Shown one piece after another: positions 34,818 to 44,282 of a stretch of DNA of 64,000 nucleotides. Positions within the stretch are counted from its first letter, which is position 1; each line of letters opens with the position of its first letter. Location of the stretch: positions 62,001-126,000 of the forward strand of contig NZ_LMNU01000002.1 of the NCBI RefSeq assembly GCF_001423085.1, in the 5' to 3' direction. The DNA is from Methylobacterium sp. Leaf125 (GTDB taxonomy: Bacteria > Pseudomonadota > Alphaproteobacteria > Rhizobiales > Beijerinckiaceae). A program made the translations under genes and the position numbers. Under the pieces are notes generated by a model, which saw only the letters and a program-made list of their open reading frames with translations, had not been told where the DNA came from and ran no database searches.

Positions 34818-35792
34818 TCAGTGGAGCTGGGGCGAGACCAGGAAGCGCTCCCGGTCCGAGGAGGTCACCGAGAGCTTGAGGGGCTTGCCGTCGCGCTGGA
34901 TCGTCAGGGGCACCCGCACGCCGGCCTCCCCGAGGGCCCAGACCTGCCGGAAGAAGCCGGCCAGATCGGCGACGGGCTCGCCCGCCACCGCCACGATGAC
35001 GTCGCCCGGGCGCAGGTCCGCCGCCTCGGCGGGACCGTCGTCGGCGAGCCCCATCACGACCACGGCCTCCTCGCCGTCGCTGGCATAGAGGCCGAGCCAG
35101 GGCCGCACCGGCCGGTCGACCCGCCCGCGGGCGGTGAGGTCGTCGAGGATCGGGATCAGGAGGTCGATCGGCACGATCATGTTGATGGTCTTGGGCCCGG
35201 CGGTGCCGCCCTGCTGCAGCTGCAGCGAGCCGATGCCCAGGAGGGCCCCGTCCGGCCCGATCAGCGCCGCCCCGCCCCAGTGCGGGTGCGAGGGTGCGGT
35301 GAACAGGGCCTCGTCGAGAACGTATTCCCAGTAGCCGGCGAATTCCTGGCGGGCGACGATCTCGACGGCGAGGCTGCGCGCCCGGCCGCCGACCCCGGCC
35401 ATCACCGCCCGGTCGCCGATGCGCACCGGGGCGGAGCGCCCGAGCTTCAGCGGCTTCAGCCGGAGGTCGCCCAGGGCCTGGACGAGGCCGAAGCCGGTGA
35501 CCGCGTCGAAGCCGACCACGTGTCCGGGCACGGAGCGCCCGTCATGGGTGGTGAGCCAGACGGATTCCGCCTCGGTCACGAGGTAGCCGATGGTGAGGAC
35601 GAGGCCGTCCTCACCGATGACGACGCCGTTGCCGGCCCGCTCGGTGCCCAGGGTCTCGGCCGTGAAGGCCTCCGGCGGCACCCGTGTCGAGAGCGCCACC
35701 ACGGCGGTGAGCGCCTGCTCGAGGTCGTAGCCGTAATCGGCGGCCTTGGGCTGGGCGGATGCGGGGATCTTCCAGTCTCCGGGCGAGGCCAT
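34818..35792 (-). CDS. HtrA/S1C-like protein with all catalytic residues replaced, plus PDZ domain
   Basis: 324 residues. Residues about 25-220 align by eye with the trypsin-like domain of HtrA: GNGVVIGEDGLVLTIGYLV, DAVTGFGLVQ, SHPHWGGAALIGPDGALLGI. Residues about 225-315 form a PDZ domain (PWLGLYAS, PAEAADLRPGDVIVAVAGEPV). The triad is lost: His is Tyr70, Asp is Gly100 and the Ser of GNSGG is Trp182. There is no signal peptide. It can therefore bind peptides but is very unlikely to cut them. It lies upstream of trmFO on the same strand. Confidence 0.8.
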   Translation of the reverse strand: MASPGDWKIPASAQPKAADYGYDLEQALTAVVALSTRVPPEAFTAETLGTERAGNGVVIGEDGLVLTIGYLVTEAESVWLTTHDGRSVPGHVVGFDAVTGFGLVQALGDLRLKPLKLGRSAPVRIGDRAVMAGVGGRARSLAVEIVARQEFAGYWEYVLDEALFTAPSHPHWGGAALIGPDGALLGIGSLQLQQGGTAGPKTINMIVPIDLLIPILDDLTARGRVDRPVRPWLGLYASDGEEAVVVMGLADDGPAEAADLRPGDVIVAVAGEPVADLAGFFRQVWALGEAGVRVPLTIQRDGKPLKLSVTSSDRERFLVSPQLH

Positions 35793-35910
35793 GGGCGCGT
35801 CTTTCCTGCCGTCGTGTCGCGTCGTTGAGACGGGAGATAGGTCGTCGGCTCGGATTCCGACAGTCTCGGGCCGTCGAGACCCGCGCGTCGCGCCGCGATC
35901 CCGCCCCCGC

Positions 35911-37314
35911 TCAGGGGGCGGCGCGCAGCACCTTGCCGGGATTGAGCAGGCCCTGCGGGTCGAGGGCGCCCTTGATCCGGCGGGCGAGGGCCATCTCCTC
36001 CGGCCGGCGGTGGCGGACGAGCTCGTCGACCCGGTACTGGCCGATGCCGTGCTCGGCCGAGATGCTGCCGCCGAACCGCGCCACCGCGTCGTGGACGATG
36101 CGGTTGATGGCGTCCGATCCGTGCTCGGGGCCGATGAGGACGTTGTAGTGGATGTTGCCGTCGCCCATGTGGCCGAAGATGTTCGGCCGGGTGCCCGGCG
36201 CGCCCGCGGCCAGGGCCTCGCCCGCCGCCGCCAGGAAGTCCGGAATCGCCGGGATCGGCACCGAGACGTCGTGCTTGACGCTCTTGCCGGCCCGGGCTTC
36301 GGCCTCGGTGATGTGCTCGCGCAGGGCCCAGAGGGCGGCCGCCTGCTGGCCCGATTCGGCGAGCACGCCGTCGACGGCGTCGCCCCGCTCCAGGGCCTCG
36401 CCGAGCAGGCTCTCCACCGCCTCGCGCAGGCCCCCGAGGCTCGAGCCCGCCTCCATCAGCACGGTCCAGCCGGCGGCGGCGATCGGGCTGGCGAGACCGG
36501 CCTGCTCGGCCACCAGGGCAAGGGACTCGCCCGCGATCAGCTCGAAGGCCTGGATGGTGTCGCCGAGGGCGTCCTGGGCCGCCCGGAGCAGGCGCAGGGC
36601 CGCCGCCGGATCGGGCACCGCCAGGAGCGCCGTGGCGGTGTGGCGCGGGCGCGGCACCAGGCGCAGGATGGCGGCGGTGACGATGCCCAGCGTGCCCTCG
36701 CTGCCGATGAAGAGCTGCTTCCAGTCGTAGCCCGCATTGTCCTTGCGCAGGGCGCGCAGGCCGTCGACCACGGTCCCGTCCGCGAGCACCACCTCGAGGC
36801 CGAGGACGAGGTTGCGGGTCATGCCGTAGCGCAGGACGTTGAGGCCGCCCGCATTGGTGGCGATGATGCCCCCGAGCATGGCCGAACCCTCCGCCGCCAG
36901 GCTGACGGGGAGGAGGCGGCCTTCCGCCTCCGCCGCATCCTGCGCCACCTTGAGGATGCAGCCGGCCTCCGCCTCCAGGGTCAGCCCGAGGGGGTCGACC
37001 CGGCGGATCGCGTTCATGCGGGCGAGCGACAGCACCACCTGGCCCCCGGAGGCGTCCGGCGTTGCGCCCCCCGCAAGGCCGGTATGTCCCCCCTGGGGCA
37101 CCACCGCGACGCCGGCGGCGTGGCAGGCCGCCATCACGGCCGCGACCTCGGCGGTGCCGGTCGGGCGCGCCACCGCCGCGGGGCGGCCCGGAAACAGGCG
37201 GCGCCAATCCACCGCGTAGGGCGCGAGGTCGTCCGCGCCCGTGAGCAGGCCGCCCCGGCCGAGGCGGGCCTCCAGCCGGCCGAGGAGGTCGGCCTGTGCG
37301 CGCGTCTGGCTCAT
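35911..37314 (-). CDS. FAD-linked oxidase, GlcD / D-2-hydroxyglutarate dehydrogenase-like
   Basis: 467 residues of the VAO flavoprotein family: VVPQGGHTGLAGGATPDASGGQVVLSL (FAD binding), IIATNAGGLNVLRYGMTRNLVLGLEVVLADG, LFIGSEGTLGIVTAAILRL, HMGDGNIHYNV and SAEHGIGQYR near the metal/substrate site. It oxidises a D-2-hydroxyacid (glycolate, D-lactate or D-2-hydroxyglutarate). Being divergent from serA suggests D-2-hydroxyglutarate, a known side product of SerA. The ATG at 37314 gives the family's usual N-terminus. Confidence 0.82.
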   Translation of the reverse strand: MSQTRAQADLLGRLEARLGRGGLLTGADDLAPYAVDWRRLFPGRPAAVARPTGTAEVAAVMAACHAAGVAVVPQGGHTGLAGGATPDASGGQVVLSLARMNAIRRVDPLGLTLEAEAGCILKVAQDAAEAEGRLLPVSLAAEGSAMLGGIIATNAGGLNVLRYGMTRNLVLGLEVVLADGTVVDGLRALRKDNAGYDWKQLFIGSEGTLGIVTAAILRLVPRPRHTATALLAVPDPAAALRLLRAAQDALGDTIQAFELIAGESLALVAEQAGLASPIAAAGWTVLMEAGSSLGGLREAVESLLGEALERGDAVDGVLAESGQQAAALWALREHITEAEARAGKSVKHDVSVPIPAIPDFLAAAGEALAAGAPGTRPNIFGHMGDGNIHYNVLIGPEHGSDAINRIVHDAVARFGGSISAEHGIGQYRVDELVRHRRPEEMALARRIKGALDPQGLLNPGKVLRAAP

Positions 37315-37573
37315 CGGAGGACTCCTCGTGCTGGCGGGCCGGACCGCCCGGAAAACGGGTTGCCCCGGCATTCCGGCGCCGGCCCGCCGGGTCAAGGGGG
37401 CGGCCTGACAATCACCCCCGATGTTCAAGGGCGGGCCTTGACCGGACCCGTGAACTGGCCTCTCACACGGCCCATTCGGGCGCTGGCGTCACGGTCCCGA
37501 CCGCGTCGCGCGGCCTTCGGGTCCGGCGCCCCATCCGCCCGCCACGGGCGCGAGATCCGAGAAGAACACGACC

Positions 37574-38821
37574 ATGGCCGAAAGACTCTCCTTCCCGAAG
37601 GACAAGATCCGCGTCCTGCTGCTCGAAGGCATCAACGACAGTGCCGCCGAGCTGTTCGCCGCCGCCGGCTACACCAACGTCGTGCGCGTGGCCAAGGCCC
37701 TGGACCGGGAGGCCCTGCACGAGGCCCTGAAGGGCACGCACATCCTCGGCATCCGCTCGCGCACCCAGCTCGACGCGGCGGCCCTGGCCCACGGCGAGCG
37801 CCTGCTGGCGGTGGGCTGCTTCTCGGTGGGCACCAACCAGGTCGATCTCGAGGCCGCCCGCCACCGCGGCATCCCGGTCTTCAACGCGCCCTACTCGAAC
37901 ACCCGCTCGGTGGCCGAGCTCGTCATCGGCGAGATCGTGATGCTGCTGCGCCGGATCGTGCCGCGCTCGGTGGGGGCCCATGCGGGCGCCTGGGACAAGT
38001 CGGCCACCGGCTCGCAGGAGGTGCGCGGCAAGACGCTGGGCATCGTGGGCTACGGCAATATCGGCTCGCAGCTCTCGACGCTGGCCGAGGCGATGGGCAT
38101 GCGGGTGGTGTTCTACGACCAGACCGACAAGCTGCGCCACGGCAACACCGAGCCCACCGACAGCCTGGAGACCCTGCTCGCCCAGAGCGACGTGGTCTCC
38201 CTCCACGTGCCGGAGACGCCCGAGACCCACAACATGATCGGCGCGGCCGAGATCCGGGCGATGAAGCCCGGCGCCTTCCTGATCAACAACGCCCGCGGCA
38301 CCGTGGTCGACCTCGACGCCCTGGCCGGGGCCCTGCGCGACGGCCACCTGCGGGGCGCCGCCGTCGACGTGTTCCCGGTGGAGCCCGGCTCGAACCAGGA
38401 GCGCTTCGTCAGCCCGCTCCAGGGCCTGCCCAACGTGATCCTGACGCCGCATATCGGCGGCTCGACGGAGGAGGCGCAGGAGCGCATCGGCTCCGAGGTG
38501 GCGCGCAAGCTCGTCGATTACTCCGACATCGGCTCGACCGTCGGCACCGTGAACTTCCCGCAGGTGCAGCTGCCCGCCCGTCCCACCGGCACCCGCCTGA
38601 TCCACGTCCAGCGCAACATCCCGGGCATGTTGGGGCGCCTCAACGACACCTTCGCCCGGCGCGGGGTGAACATCGCGGCGCAGTTCTACCAGACCGACGG
38701 CGAGGTCGGTTACGTGGTGGTGGAGACCGACGTCACCGATGCGGATGCCGAGAGCCTGCTCGAGGAGATCCGGGCCCTCGACGGCACCATCCGCGCCCGC
38801 CTGCTCTACGAGCGTCGCTGA
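37574..38821 (+). CDS. serA: D-3-phosphoglycerate dehydrogenase
   Basis: 415 residues, close to the length of E. coli SerA. NAD-binding LGIVGYGNIGSQLSTLAEAMGMRVVFYDQ is near residue 155; catalytic-region segments are NNARGTVVDLDALAGAL and TPHIGGSTEEAQERIG with the active-site His. A C-terminal ACT domain (LIHVQRNIPGMLGRLNDTFARRGVNI) binds serine for feedback inhibition. It commits 3-phosphoglycerate to serine synthesis. The 258-base upstream gap holds a palindrome TCAAGGGCGGGCCTTGA (37425-37441). Confidence 0.95.
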   Translation: MAERLSFPKDKIRVLLLEGINDSAAELFAAAGYTNVVRVAKALDREALHEALKGTHILGIRSRTQLDAAALAHGERLLAVGCFSVGTNQVDLEAARHRGIPVFNAPYSNTRSVAELVIGEIVMLLRRIVPRSVGAHAGAWDKSATGSQEVRGKTLGIVGYGNIGSQLSTLAEAMGMRVVFYDQTDKLRHGNTEPTDSLETLLAQSDVVSLHVPETPETHNMIGAAEIRAMKPGAFLINNARGTVVDLDALAGALRDGHLRGAAVDVFPVEPGSNQERFVSPLQGLPNVILTPHIGGSTEEAQERIGSEVARKLVDYSDIGSTVGTVNFPQVQLPARPTGTRLIHVQRNIPGMLGRLNDTFARRGVNIAAQFYQTDGEVGYVVVETDVTDADAESLLEEIRALDGTIRARLLYERR

Positions 38822-38938
38822 CGGGCCCGCACAGTGGCGCACCGGCGCCGCCTCGGTTAACCTGTGTTGAGACGCTCCCGCCCGACGGACCGTCGCCGGA
38901 CCGACCCCGCGCGCGCCGGATACAGAGGAAGCCCAGCC

Positions 38939-38998
38939 GTTGCGTGCCAGTCCCCTGCGTGACGGTTCCCTGCATGATGGTCCCCGGGCGGACGATCC
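38939..38998. repeat. 15 bp tandem repeat covering the start of the sigma factor gene
   Basis: Units at 38939, 38954, 38969 and 38984, of form CCTGCRTGAYGGTYC in the two best copies. The TTG start (38940) lies in the first unit. In frame the units read LRDGS, LHDGP and RADDP. Confidence 0.75.
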
Positions 38999-39551
38999 GG
39001 CGCGTGGCGATGCGATCCTGGCGGATCTGATCGCCCGGATCGCCCGGCGCGACGAGGCCGCCCTGCGCACCCTCTATGATCGGACGGCCCCGAAACTTCT
39101 CGGCGTCGTCCTCCGTATCCAGTCCGATCGCGGCATGGCCGAGGACGTGCTGCAGGACGTGTTCCTGCGCATCTGGCAGAAGGCCGCCTCCTACAGCCCG
39201 GCGGCCGGACGGCCGCTGGCCTGGCTCTGCACCATCGCCCGCAACCGGGCGATCGACGGGGTGCGGCGGCGGAGCGAGACGCAGGGGCCGGTGACCGAGG
39301 ACGGGGAGGATTGGGTGGAGCGGCTGGCCGACCCCCACGACAGCGAGGGCACGATCCTCGGGCGCAACGCGCTCCAGGCCTGCCTCGGCCGGCTCGAGGC
39401 GCTGCACCGCGACTGCATCGTGCTGGCCTATTGCGAGGGCCAGTCCCGGGAGGATCTCGCCCTGCGCTACGACCGTCCCGTGAGCACCATCAAGACCTGG
39501 CTGCATCGCGGCCTCGCGACCCTGCGCGGCTGCCTGGACGGTGCCCCATGA
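38940..39551 (+). CDS. ECF-type RNA polymerase sigma factor
   Basis: 203 residues. Region 2 is ARRDEAALRTLYDRTAPKLLGVVLRIQSDRGMAEDVLQDVFLRIWQKAASY with WLCTIARNRAIDGVRRR. Region 4 is LEALHRDCIVLAYCEGQSREDLALRYDRPVSTIKTWLHRGLATLRGCL. The TTG at 38940 has AGGAAG eight bases before it, although it lies in a 15 bp repeat, so the first 20 residues are poorly conserved sequence. The stop overlaps the start of its anti-sigma gene. It resembles SigK/RskA-type pairs. The signal and target promoters are unknown. Confidence 0.88.
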   Translation: MRASPLRDGSLHDGPRADDPARGDAILADLIARIARRDEAALRTLYDRTAPKLLGVVLRIQSDRGMAEDVLQDVFLRIWQKAASYSPAAGRPLAWLCTIARNRAIDGVRRRSETQGPVTEDGEDWVERLADPHDSEGTILGRNALQACLGRLEALHRDCIVLAYCEGQSREDLALRYDRPVSTIKTWLHRGLATLRGCLDGAP

Positions 39552-40339
39552 CCCCCGATCCGGAGGAGCGCGACCTGCGCCTGGCCGAGTACGTGCTGGG
39601 CACCCTGCCGCTGCCCGAGCGGGCGGCGGTGGATCTCGAACTCGCCGTGGACCCCGCCGCCCGGGCGGCGCGCGACGCCTGGGAGCGCCGCCTCGCGCCC
39701 CTCGCCCTCGGGGCGCCCGCGGTCGCGCCGGGGCCGGAGGTCTGGCCGGCGATCGCCCGGCAACTCGCGGCCGACGGTCCGCTTCCGGCCCCGTCGACGG
39801 CCGTCCACCCCGGAGGCGATCTCGGACCCGCCGCCAACGACGACCGCATCGGCGCCCTGCAGGGGGCCCTGCGGCGCTGGCGCCTGACCGCCGGCGCCGC
39901 GGCCGCCCTGGCGGCGGGGCTCGCCCTGGTCATCGCTCTCGGCGGACCGCGTCCCGGCACGGGGCCGGGCGAGGCCGACGGGCGCTACGTCGCGGTGGTC
40001 AGCAGCGGCGGCGAGGCGCCGGCGCTCCTCGTCAGCATCGACACCCGGGCCGGGACCGCACGGGTGCGCCCGGTGGGCGCGCAGGCCCCGGCGGGGCACA
40101 GCCTGGAGCTCTGGTACGTCGGCGCCGGCGCGGCCCCGAAGACCCTGGGTCTCGTCGGCTCCGACGCCAAGGTGCTGGACAAGTCGCTGGGCATGGCGCT
40201 GGGCAAGGAACTGGGCAAGGAACAGGGGTTGCCGGCCGAGGCCGGCACCTTCGCGGTCTCCGTCGAGCCGGCGGGCGGCTCGCCCACCGGCCAGCCGACC
40301 GGGCCGGTGGTCTATTCCGGCAAGCTGATCCGCGAATAG
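39548..40339 (+). CDS. Anti-sigma factor, RskA (anti-sigma-K) family
   Basis: 263 residues. The N-terminal RLAEYVLGTLPLPERAAVDLELAVDPAARAARDAWERRLAPL is the anti-sigma domain. One helix (LTAGAAAALAAGLALVIALG) near residue 120 anchors it, and a periplasmic domain (SLELWYVGAGAAPKTLGLV, SVEPAGGSPTGQPTGPVVYSG) follows. It holds the upstream sigma factor until a signal is received. The ATG overlaps the sigma stop. An in-frame 12 bp repeat (LGMA/LGKE/LGKE) sits in the periplasmic domain. Confidence 0.88.
   Translation: MTPDPEERDLRLAEYVLGTLPLPERAAVDLELAVDPAARAARDAWERRLAPLALGAPAVAPGPEVWPAIARQLAADGPLPAPSTAVHPGGDLGPAANDDRIGALQGALRRWRLTAGAAAALAAGLALVIALGGPRPGTGPGEADGRYVAVVSSGGEAPALLVSIDTRAGTARVRPVGAQAPAGHSLELWYVGAGAAPKTLGLVGSDAKVLDKSLGMALGKELGKEQGLPAEAGTFAVSVEPAGGSPTGQPTGPVVYSGKLIRE
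40187..40222. repeat. 12 bp in-frame tandem repeat in the anti-sigma gene
   Basis: CTGGGCATGGCG, CTGGGCAAGGAA and CTGGGCAAGGAA at 40187, 40199 and 40211 add a Leu-Gly-Lys-Glu run to the periplasmic domain. Confidence 0.8.
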
Positions 40340-40373
40340 GCGTCGGCGGAGCGGGCCGCCGGCGTCCTCCGCC

Positions 40374-42605
40374 TCACCCCAGCAGCCGGTCGAGGGTGAT
40401 CGGGATGTCGCGCACCCGCACGCCGGTGGCGTGCCAGACCGCGTTGGCGATGGCGCCGGCGGTGCCGGTGATGCCGATCTCGCCCACCCCCTTGATGCCC
40501 AGCGGGTTCACGTGCGGGTCGTGCTCCTCCACCAGGATCGCCTCCATCGCGGGCACGTCGGCATTCACCGGGATGTGGTACTCGGCCAGGTTCCCGTTCA
40601 TCACCCGGCCCGAGCGCGGGTCGAGCACCGCGTGCTCGTGCAGGGCCAGGGACACGCCCCAGATCATGCCGCCGTAATACTGGCTGCGCACGAGCTGCGG
40701 GTTGATGATCCGCCCCGCCGCGAAGGCGCCGACGAGGCGCGTCACCCGGATCTGGCCGAGATCGGGATCGACCTTCACCTCCGCGTAGACCGCCCCGTGC
40801 GCGTGCATCGCGTAGGCCTTTCGCGTGGCCGGGTCGCCCGCACCCTGGCCCTTGGCCTCGACGGAGGTCCGGCCGGCGCGGGCCAGGATCTCGCCGAAGG
40901 CTTCGGAGCGGGCGGGGTCGTCCCGGCGGGCGAGGCGCCCGTCCGCGGCGGTGACGCCGGCATTCCCGGCGCCGTACAGGGGTGAGGCCCGGTCGTTGAC
41001 GGCGAGGTCCGCCAGGGCGGCGATGGCCGCCCGGGCGGCGTTGTCCACGGCCGTGCCGCTGGTGGCGGTGCCGGTGGAGCCGCCGGCCAGGCCGCCGTTC
41101 GGCAGGTTCGAATCGCCGATGCGCAGCTCGACCTGGGTGATCGGGAGGCCGAGCCCGTCGGCGCCGATCTGCGCCAGCACCGTCCAGGCGCCCTGGCCCA
41201 TGTCGTGGGCGGCGGTCTCGATCAGCGCGGTGCCGTCGGCCCGGATCGTGGCGCGGGCCTCGCCCTGCATCATCCCGGCCGGGTAGGTGGCGGTGCCGAG
41301 GCCCCAGCCGACGAGGAGCCCGTCGGCGTCGCGCATCTGGCGCGGTTGCCGCGGGCGGGAGGCCCAGCCGAAGCGTGTCGCCCCTTGCGCGTAGCATTCG
41401 CGCAGGGCCTTCGAGGAGAAGGGCCGGTGGGTGATCGGCTCGACCTCCGCGTAGTTGCGCAGGCGGATCTCCAGGGGATCGAGGTCGAGTTCCAGGGCCA
41501 GCTCGTCGAGGGCACTCTCCACCGCGACGCTGCCCGAGGCCTCGCCGGGGGCCCGCATGAAGATCGGGGTGCCGATATCGGCCCGGGAGACCGCGTGCGT
41601 CGTGGCGATCGCCCCCGCCGCGTAGAGGTGGCGCGAGAGGATGCCGGAGGGCTCGACGAAGTCGTCGTGCCGGCTCGTCAGGGTCAGGGTGTGGTGGTCG
41701 AGGGCCGTGAGGGTGCCGTCCCGGGCGGCGCCGAGCTTCAGGGTCTGGCGCGTGGCGGCGCGATGGCCGACCGGGCCGAACATCTGCTCGCGTCGGGTCA
41801 CCAGCTTGACCGGGCGCCCCACGAGCTTCGCCGCCATGATCCCGAGGATCTGCGGGGCGGCGATGAAGCCCTTCGAGCCGAAGCCGCCGCCGAGATAGTG
41901 GCAGACCACGTGGATGTTCTCGGGGGGAATGCCGAACAGGCCGGCGAGCCGGCCCTTGGCGATCCAGAGGGCCTGGGTCGGCGTGTAGAGGGTCAGGCGG
42001 TCGCCGTCCCACGCGGCCACGCTGGCATGGGGCTCCAGGGCGTTGTGGTACTGCGCCGCCGTGTCGTAGGTCGCCTCGATCCGGGTCTCGGCGGCCGCCA
42101 TGCCGGCGGCGAGGTCGCCCGAACCTTCGTCGGTGGCCGAGCCGGCCCCGATGGTCTCGGGGCGGAAGACCTCCCCGGCCCCCAGGGCGACGCTGACGCG
42201 CTCGGATTCGTAGCGGGGCGCCAGCAGGGCCGCGCCCTCGGTGGCGGCCTCCAGGGTCTCGGCGATGACCACCGCGATCGGCTGGTTGGCGTAGCGCACG
42301 CCGTCGTTCTGCAGGAGGTCGAGGCGGAAGGCGAACGGATGGTCCTTCAGGTCCGGCGACTGGGCGAGCGCCGGGGCGTTCCGCGGCGTCATCACGGCGA
42401 CGACGCCCGGATGGGCTTCCGCCGCCGCGACATCGAGATGGGCGACCCGGCCGCGGGCGACCGAACTCACCGCCATCACGGCGTGGAGCAGGCCTTCGGG
42501 CTTGACATCCGCGCTGTAGCGGGCCGCCCCGGTGATCTTGGCGTGGCCGTCGCGCCGGGTGAGCGGCTGGCCGATGGAGGCGCCGTGGCGCTGACGCTCA
42601 GGCAT
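40374..42605 (-). CDS. Molybdenum hydroxylase large subunit (xanthine dehydrogenase family, Mo-pterin binding)
   Basis: 743 residues. It starts [23 protein letters not shown], has [24 protein letters not shown], the pterin-contacting [11 protein letters not shown], and the active-site Glu in [23 protein letters not shown] near the C-terminus. These are YagR/PaoC-type features; the enzymes oxidise aldehydes or N-heterocycles with water as oxygen source. It forms an operon with the FAD and 2Fe-2S subunits upstream, and its start overlaps the FAD gene by 8 bases. No XdhC-type maturation gene is adjacent. Confidence 0.9.
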   Translation of the reverse strand: MPERQRHGASIGQPLTRRDGHAKITGAARYSADVKPEGLLHAVMAVSSVARGRVAHLDVAAAEAHPGVVAVMTPRNAPALAQSPDLKDHPFAFRLDLLQNDGVRYANQPIAVVIAETLEAATEGAALLAPRYESERVSVALGAGEVFRPETIGAGSATDEGSGDLAAGMAAAETRIEATYDTAAQYHNALEPHASVAAWDGDRLTLYTPTQALWIAKGRLAGLFGIPPENIHVVCHYLGGGFGSKGFIAAPQILGIMAAKLVGRPVKLVTRREQMFGPVGHRAATRQTLKLGAARDGTLTALDHHTLTLTSRHDDFVEPSGILSRHLYAAGAIATTHAVSRADIGTPIFMRAPGEASGSVAVESALDELALELDLDPLEIRLRNYAEVEPITHRPFSSKALRECYAQGATRFGWASRPRQPRQMRDADGLLVGWGLGTATYPAGMMQGEARATIRADGTALIETAAHDMGQGAWTVLAQIGADGLGLPITQVELRIGDSNLPNGGLAGGSTGTATSGTAVDNAARAAIAALADLAVNDRASPLYGAGNAGVTAADGRLARRDDPARSEAFGEILARAGRTSVEAKGQGAGDPATRKAYAMHAHGAVYAEVKVDPDLGQIRVTRLVGAFAAGRIINPQLVRSQYYGGMIWGVSLALHEHAVLDPRSGRVMNGNLAEYHIPVNADVPAMEAILVEEHDPHVNPLGIKGVGEIGITGTAGAIANAVWHATGVRVRDIPITLDRLLG

Positions 42606-43692
42606 GCACGGGGGCTCCGGCGAGAGGGCTGGGGGCGGAAGGATTGGGAGCGGACGGGTTCGGAGCAAAGGGGCTGGCCGGCAGCGCGGGGACGCGGTCC
42701 GGGGTGCCGGCGGCCGCGAGGGTGAGCGCGCGGACCACGATGCGGCGGGCGAGCTCGATCTTGTAGGCGTTGTCGCCCGAGGGCCTGGCGTCCGCCAGCG
42801 CCGCCTCGGCCGCCGCGGCGAAGGTCTCGGGCGTGGGGGCGGCCCCGGCCAGCAGGTCCTCCGCCGCCCGGGCGCGCCAGGGCTTCAGGGCGACGCTGCC
42901 GAGGGCGATGCGGGCCTGCCCGATCCGGTCGCCGTCCATCCGCAATCCGACCGCCGCCGACACCACCGCGAAGGCGTAGGAGGTGCGCTCGCGGACCTTG
43001 AGGTAGCGGCTGTGCCCGGCGAAGGCCTCCGCCTCGGGGGGCAGGGTGACGGCGACGACGAGGTCGCCGGGTTCCAGCACGGTCTCGCGCTCCGGCGTGT
43101 CGCCGGGCAGGCGGTGGAACGCCTCCAGGGGCACGGAGCGGGGGCCGCCGGGGCCCGCGATCTCGACGCTGGCGTCGAGGGCGGCGAGGGGCACGCAGAA
43201 GTCGGACGGGTGGGTGGCGATGCAGTGCTCGCTCCAGCCGAGCACCGCGTGGCTCCGGGTGACGCCGCCGAGCGCCGCGCAGCCGGCGCCGGGGTCGCGC
43301 TTGTTGCAGGCGCTGGCGGTGTCGTAGAAATACGGGCAGCGGGTCCGCTGCAGCACGTTCCCGGCGGTGGTGGCGGCGTTGCGCAGCTGGCCGGAGGCGC
43401 CCGAGAGCAGGGCTTCCGCCAGGGCCGGGTAGCGCTTGGCGATGACGGGATCGTGCGCCAGGGCCGCGTTGCGCACCAGCGCGCCGATCCGGGTCGACCC
43501 GTCCGTGCCGCGCTCGATGCGGTCGAGGCCGGGCAGGCGGGTGACGTCCACGAGGGTGTCGGGCCGGCTGATCCCGCCCTTCATCAGGTCGACGAGGTTG
43601 GTGCCCGCGGCGAGATAGGCCGCCCCGGGCCGGGCGGCGGCCGCCACCGCCTCGGCGACGCTCGTCGCGCGGATGTAGTCGAAGGCCTTCAC
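42598..43692 (-). CDS. Molybdenum hydroxylase FAD subunit
   Basis: 364 residues. FAD-binding [18 protein letters not shown] and [41 protein letters not shown], a PaoB/YagS-type cysteine-rich loop that can hold an extra 4Fe-4S cluster. A GTG at 43692 overlaps the 2Fe-2S subunit stop (GTGA). The C-terminus carries a 15 bp repeat encoding NPSAP blocks, which is not part of the family. It passes electrons from the Mo and Fe-S centres to the acceptor. Confidence 0.9.
   Translation of the reverse strand: MKAFDYIRATSVAEAVAAAARPGAAYLAAGTNLVDLMKGGISRPDTLVDVTRLPGLDRIERGTDGSTRIGALVRNAALAHDPVIAKRYPALAEALLSGASGQLRNAATTAGNVLQRTRCPYFYDTASACNKRDPGAGCAALGGVTRSHAVLGWSEHCIATHPSDFCVPLAALDASVEIAGPGGPRSVPLEAFHRLPGDTPERETVLEPGDLVVAVTLPPEAEAFAGHSRYLKVRERTSYAFAVVSAAVGLRMDGDRIGQARIALGSVALKPWRARAAEDLLAGAAPTPETFAAAAEAALADARPSGDNAYKIELARRIVVRALTLAAAGTPDRVPALPASPFAPNPSAPNPSAPSPLAGAPVHA
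42625..42669. repeat. 15 bp in-frame repeat at the 3' end of the FAD subunit gene
   Basis: Three degenerate units (42625, 42640, 42655) encode [15 protein letters not shown]-like blocks at the C-terminus on the minus strand. Confidence 0.65.
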
Positions 43693-44207
43693 GCTGCATC
43701 CTCCGCCAGCTGGCGGCCGGGCAGGACGTCCGGCCCCGTGAGCGCCGCATGGGCGGTGAGCACCGCCTCCGTGATGCCCGCATAGGCGCCGCAGCGGCAG
43801 AGATTCCCGCTCATGCCCTCGCGCACCCGCTCGGGGTCGCCCCCGGTCTGGCCCTCCTGGATCAGCCCGACCGCGCTGAGGATCTGGCCCGGGGTGCAGA
43901 AGCCGCACTGGAAGCCGTCATGCTCCAGGAAGGCGGCCTGGACCGGATGCAGGGCCTCGCCCACGGCGAGGCCCTCGATCGTGGTGATCGACGCCCCGTC
44001 GTGGCTGACGGCGAGCGCCAGGCAGGCATTCACCCGGACGCCGTCGAGTAGGATGGTGCAGGCGCCGCACTGGCCCCGGTCGCAGCCCTTCTTGGCCCCG
44101 GTGAGGTCGAGGCGCTCGCGCAGGAGGTCGAGGAGGGTGACGCGCGCATCCTCCAGGACGACGCTGCGGCGCGTGCCGTTCACGGTCAGCGTGATGGGAA
44201 AGCTCAT
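43689..44207 (-). CDS. Molybdenum hydroxylase 2Fe-2S subunit
   Basis: 172 residues with both clusters' ligands: [22 protein letters not shown] for the plant-type cluster, and [10 protein letters not shown] plus GNLCRCGAY for the second. It is the first gene of the three-subunit operon. Unlike E. coli PaoA it has no twin-arginine leader, since it starts directly with [11 protein letters not shown], so the enzyme should be cytoplasmic. Confidence 0.92.
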   Translation of the reverse strand: MSFPITLTVNGTRRSVVLEDARVTLLDLLRERLDLTGAKKGCDRGQCGACTILLDGVRVNACLALAVSHDGASITTIEGLAVGEALHPVQAAFLEHDGFQCGFCTPGQILSAVGLIQEGQTGGDPERVREGMSGNLCRCGAYAGITEAVLTAHAALTGPDVLPGRQLAEDAA

Positions 44208-44282
44208 GCCGGGCTGTCTCCGCCGTGGCTTGTCTGGAACCGGTCCAGATAGAACCGCGACGCTTCCCGACCAGGGGGCGCG

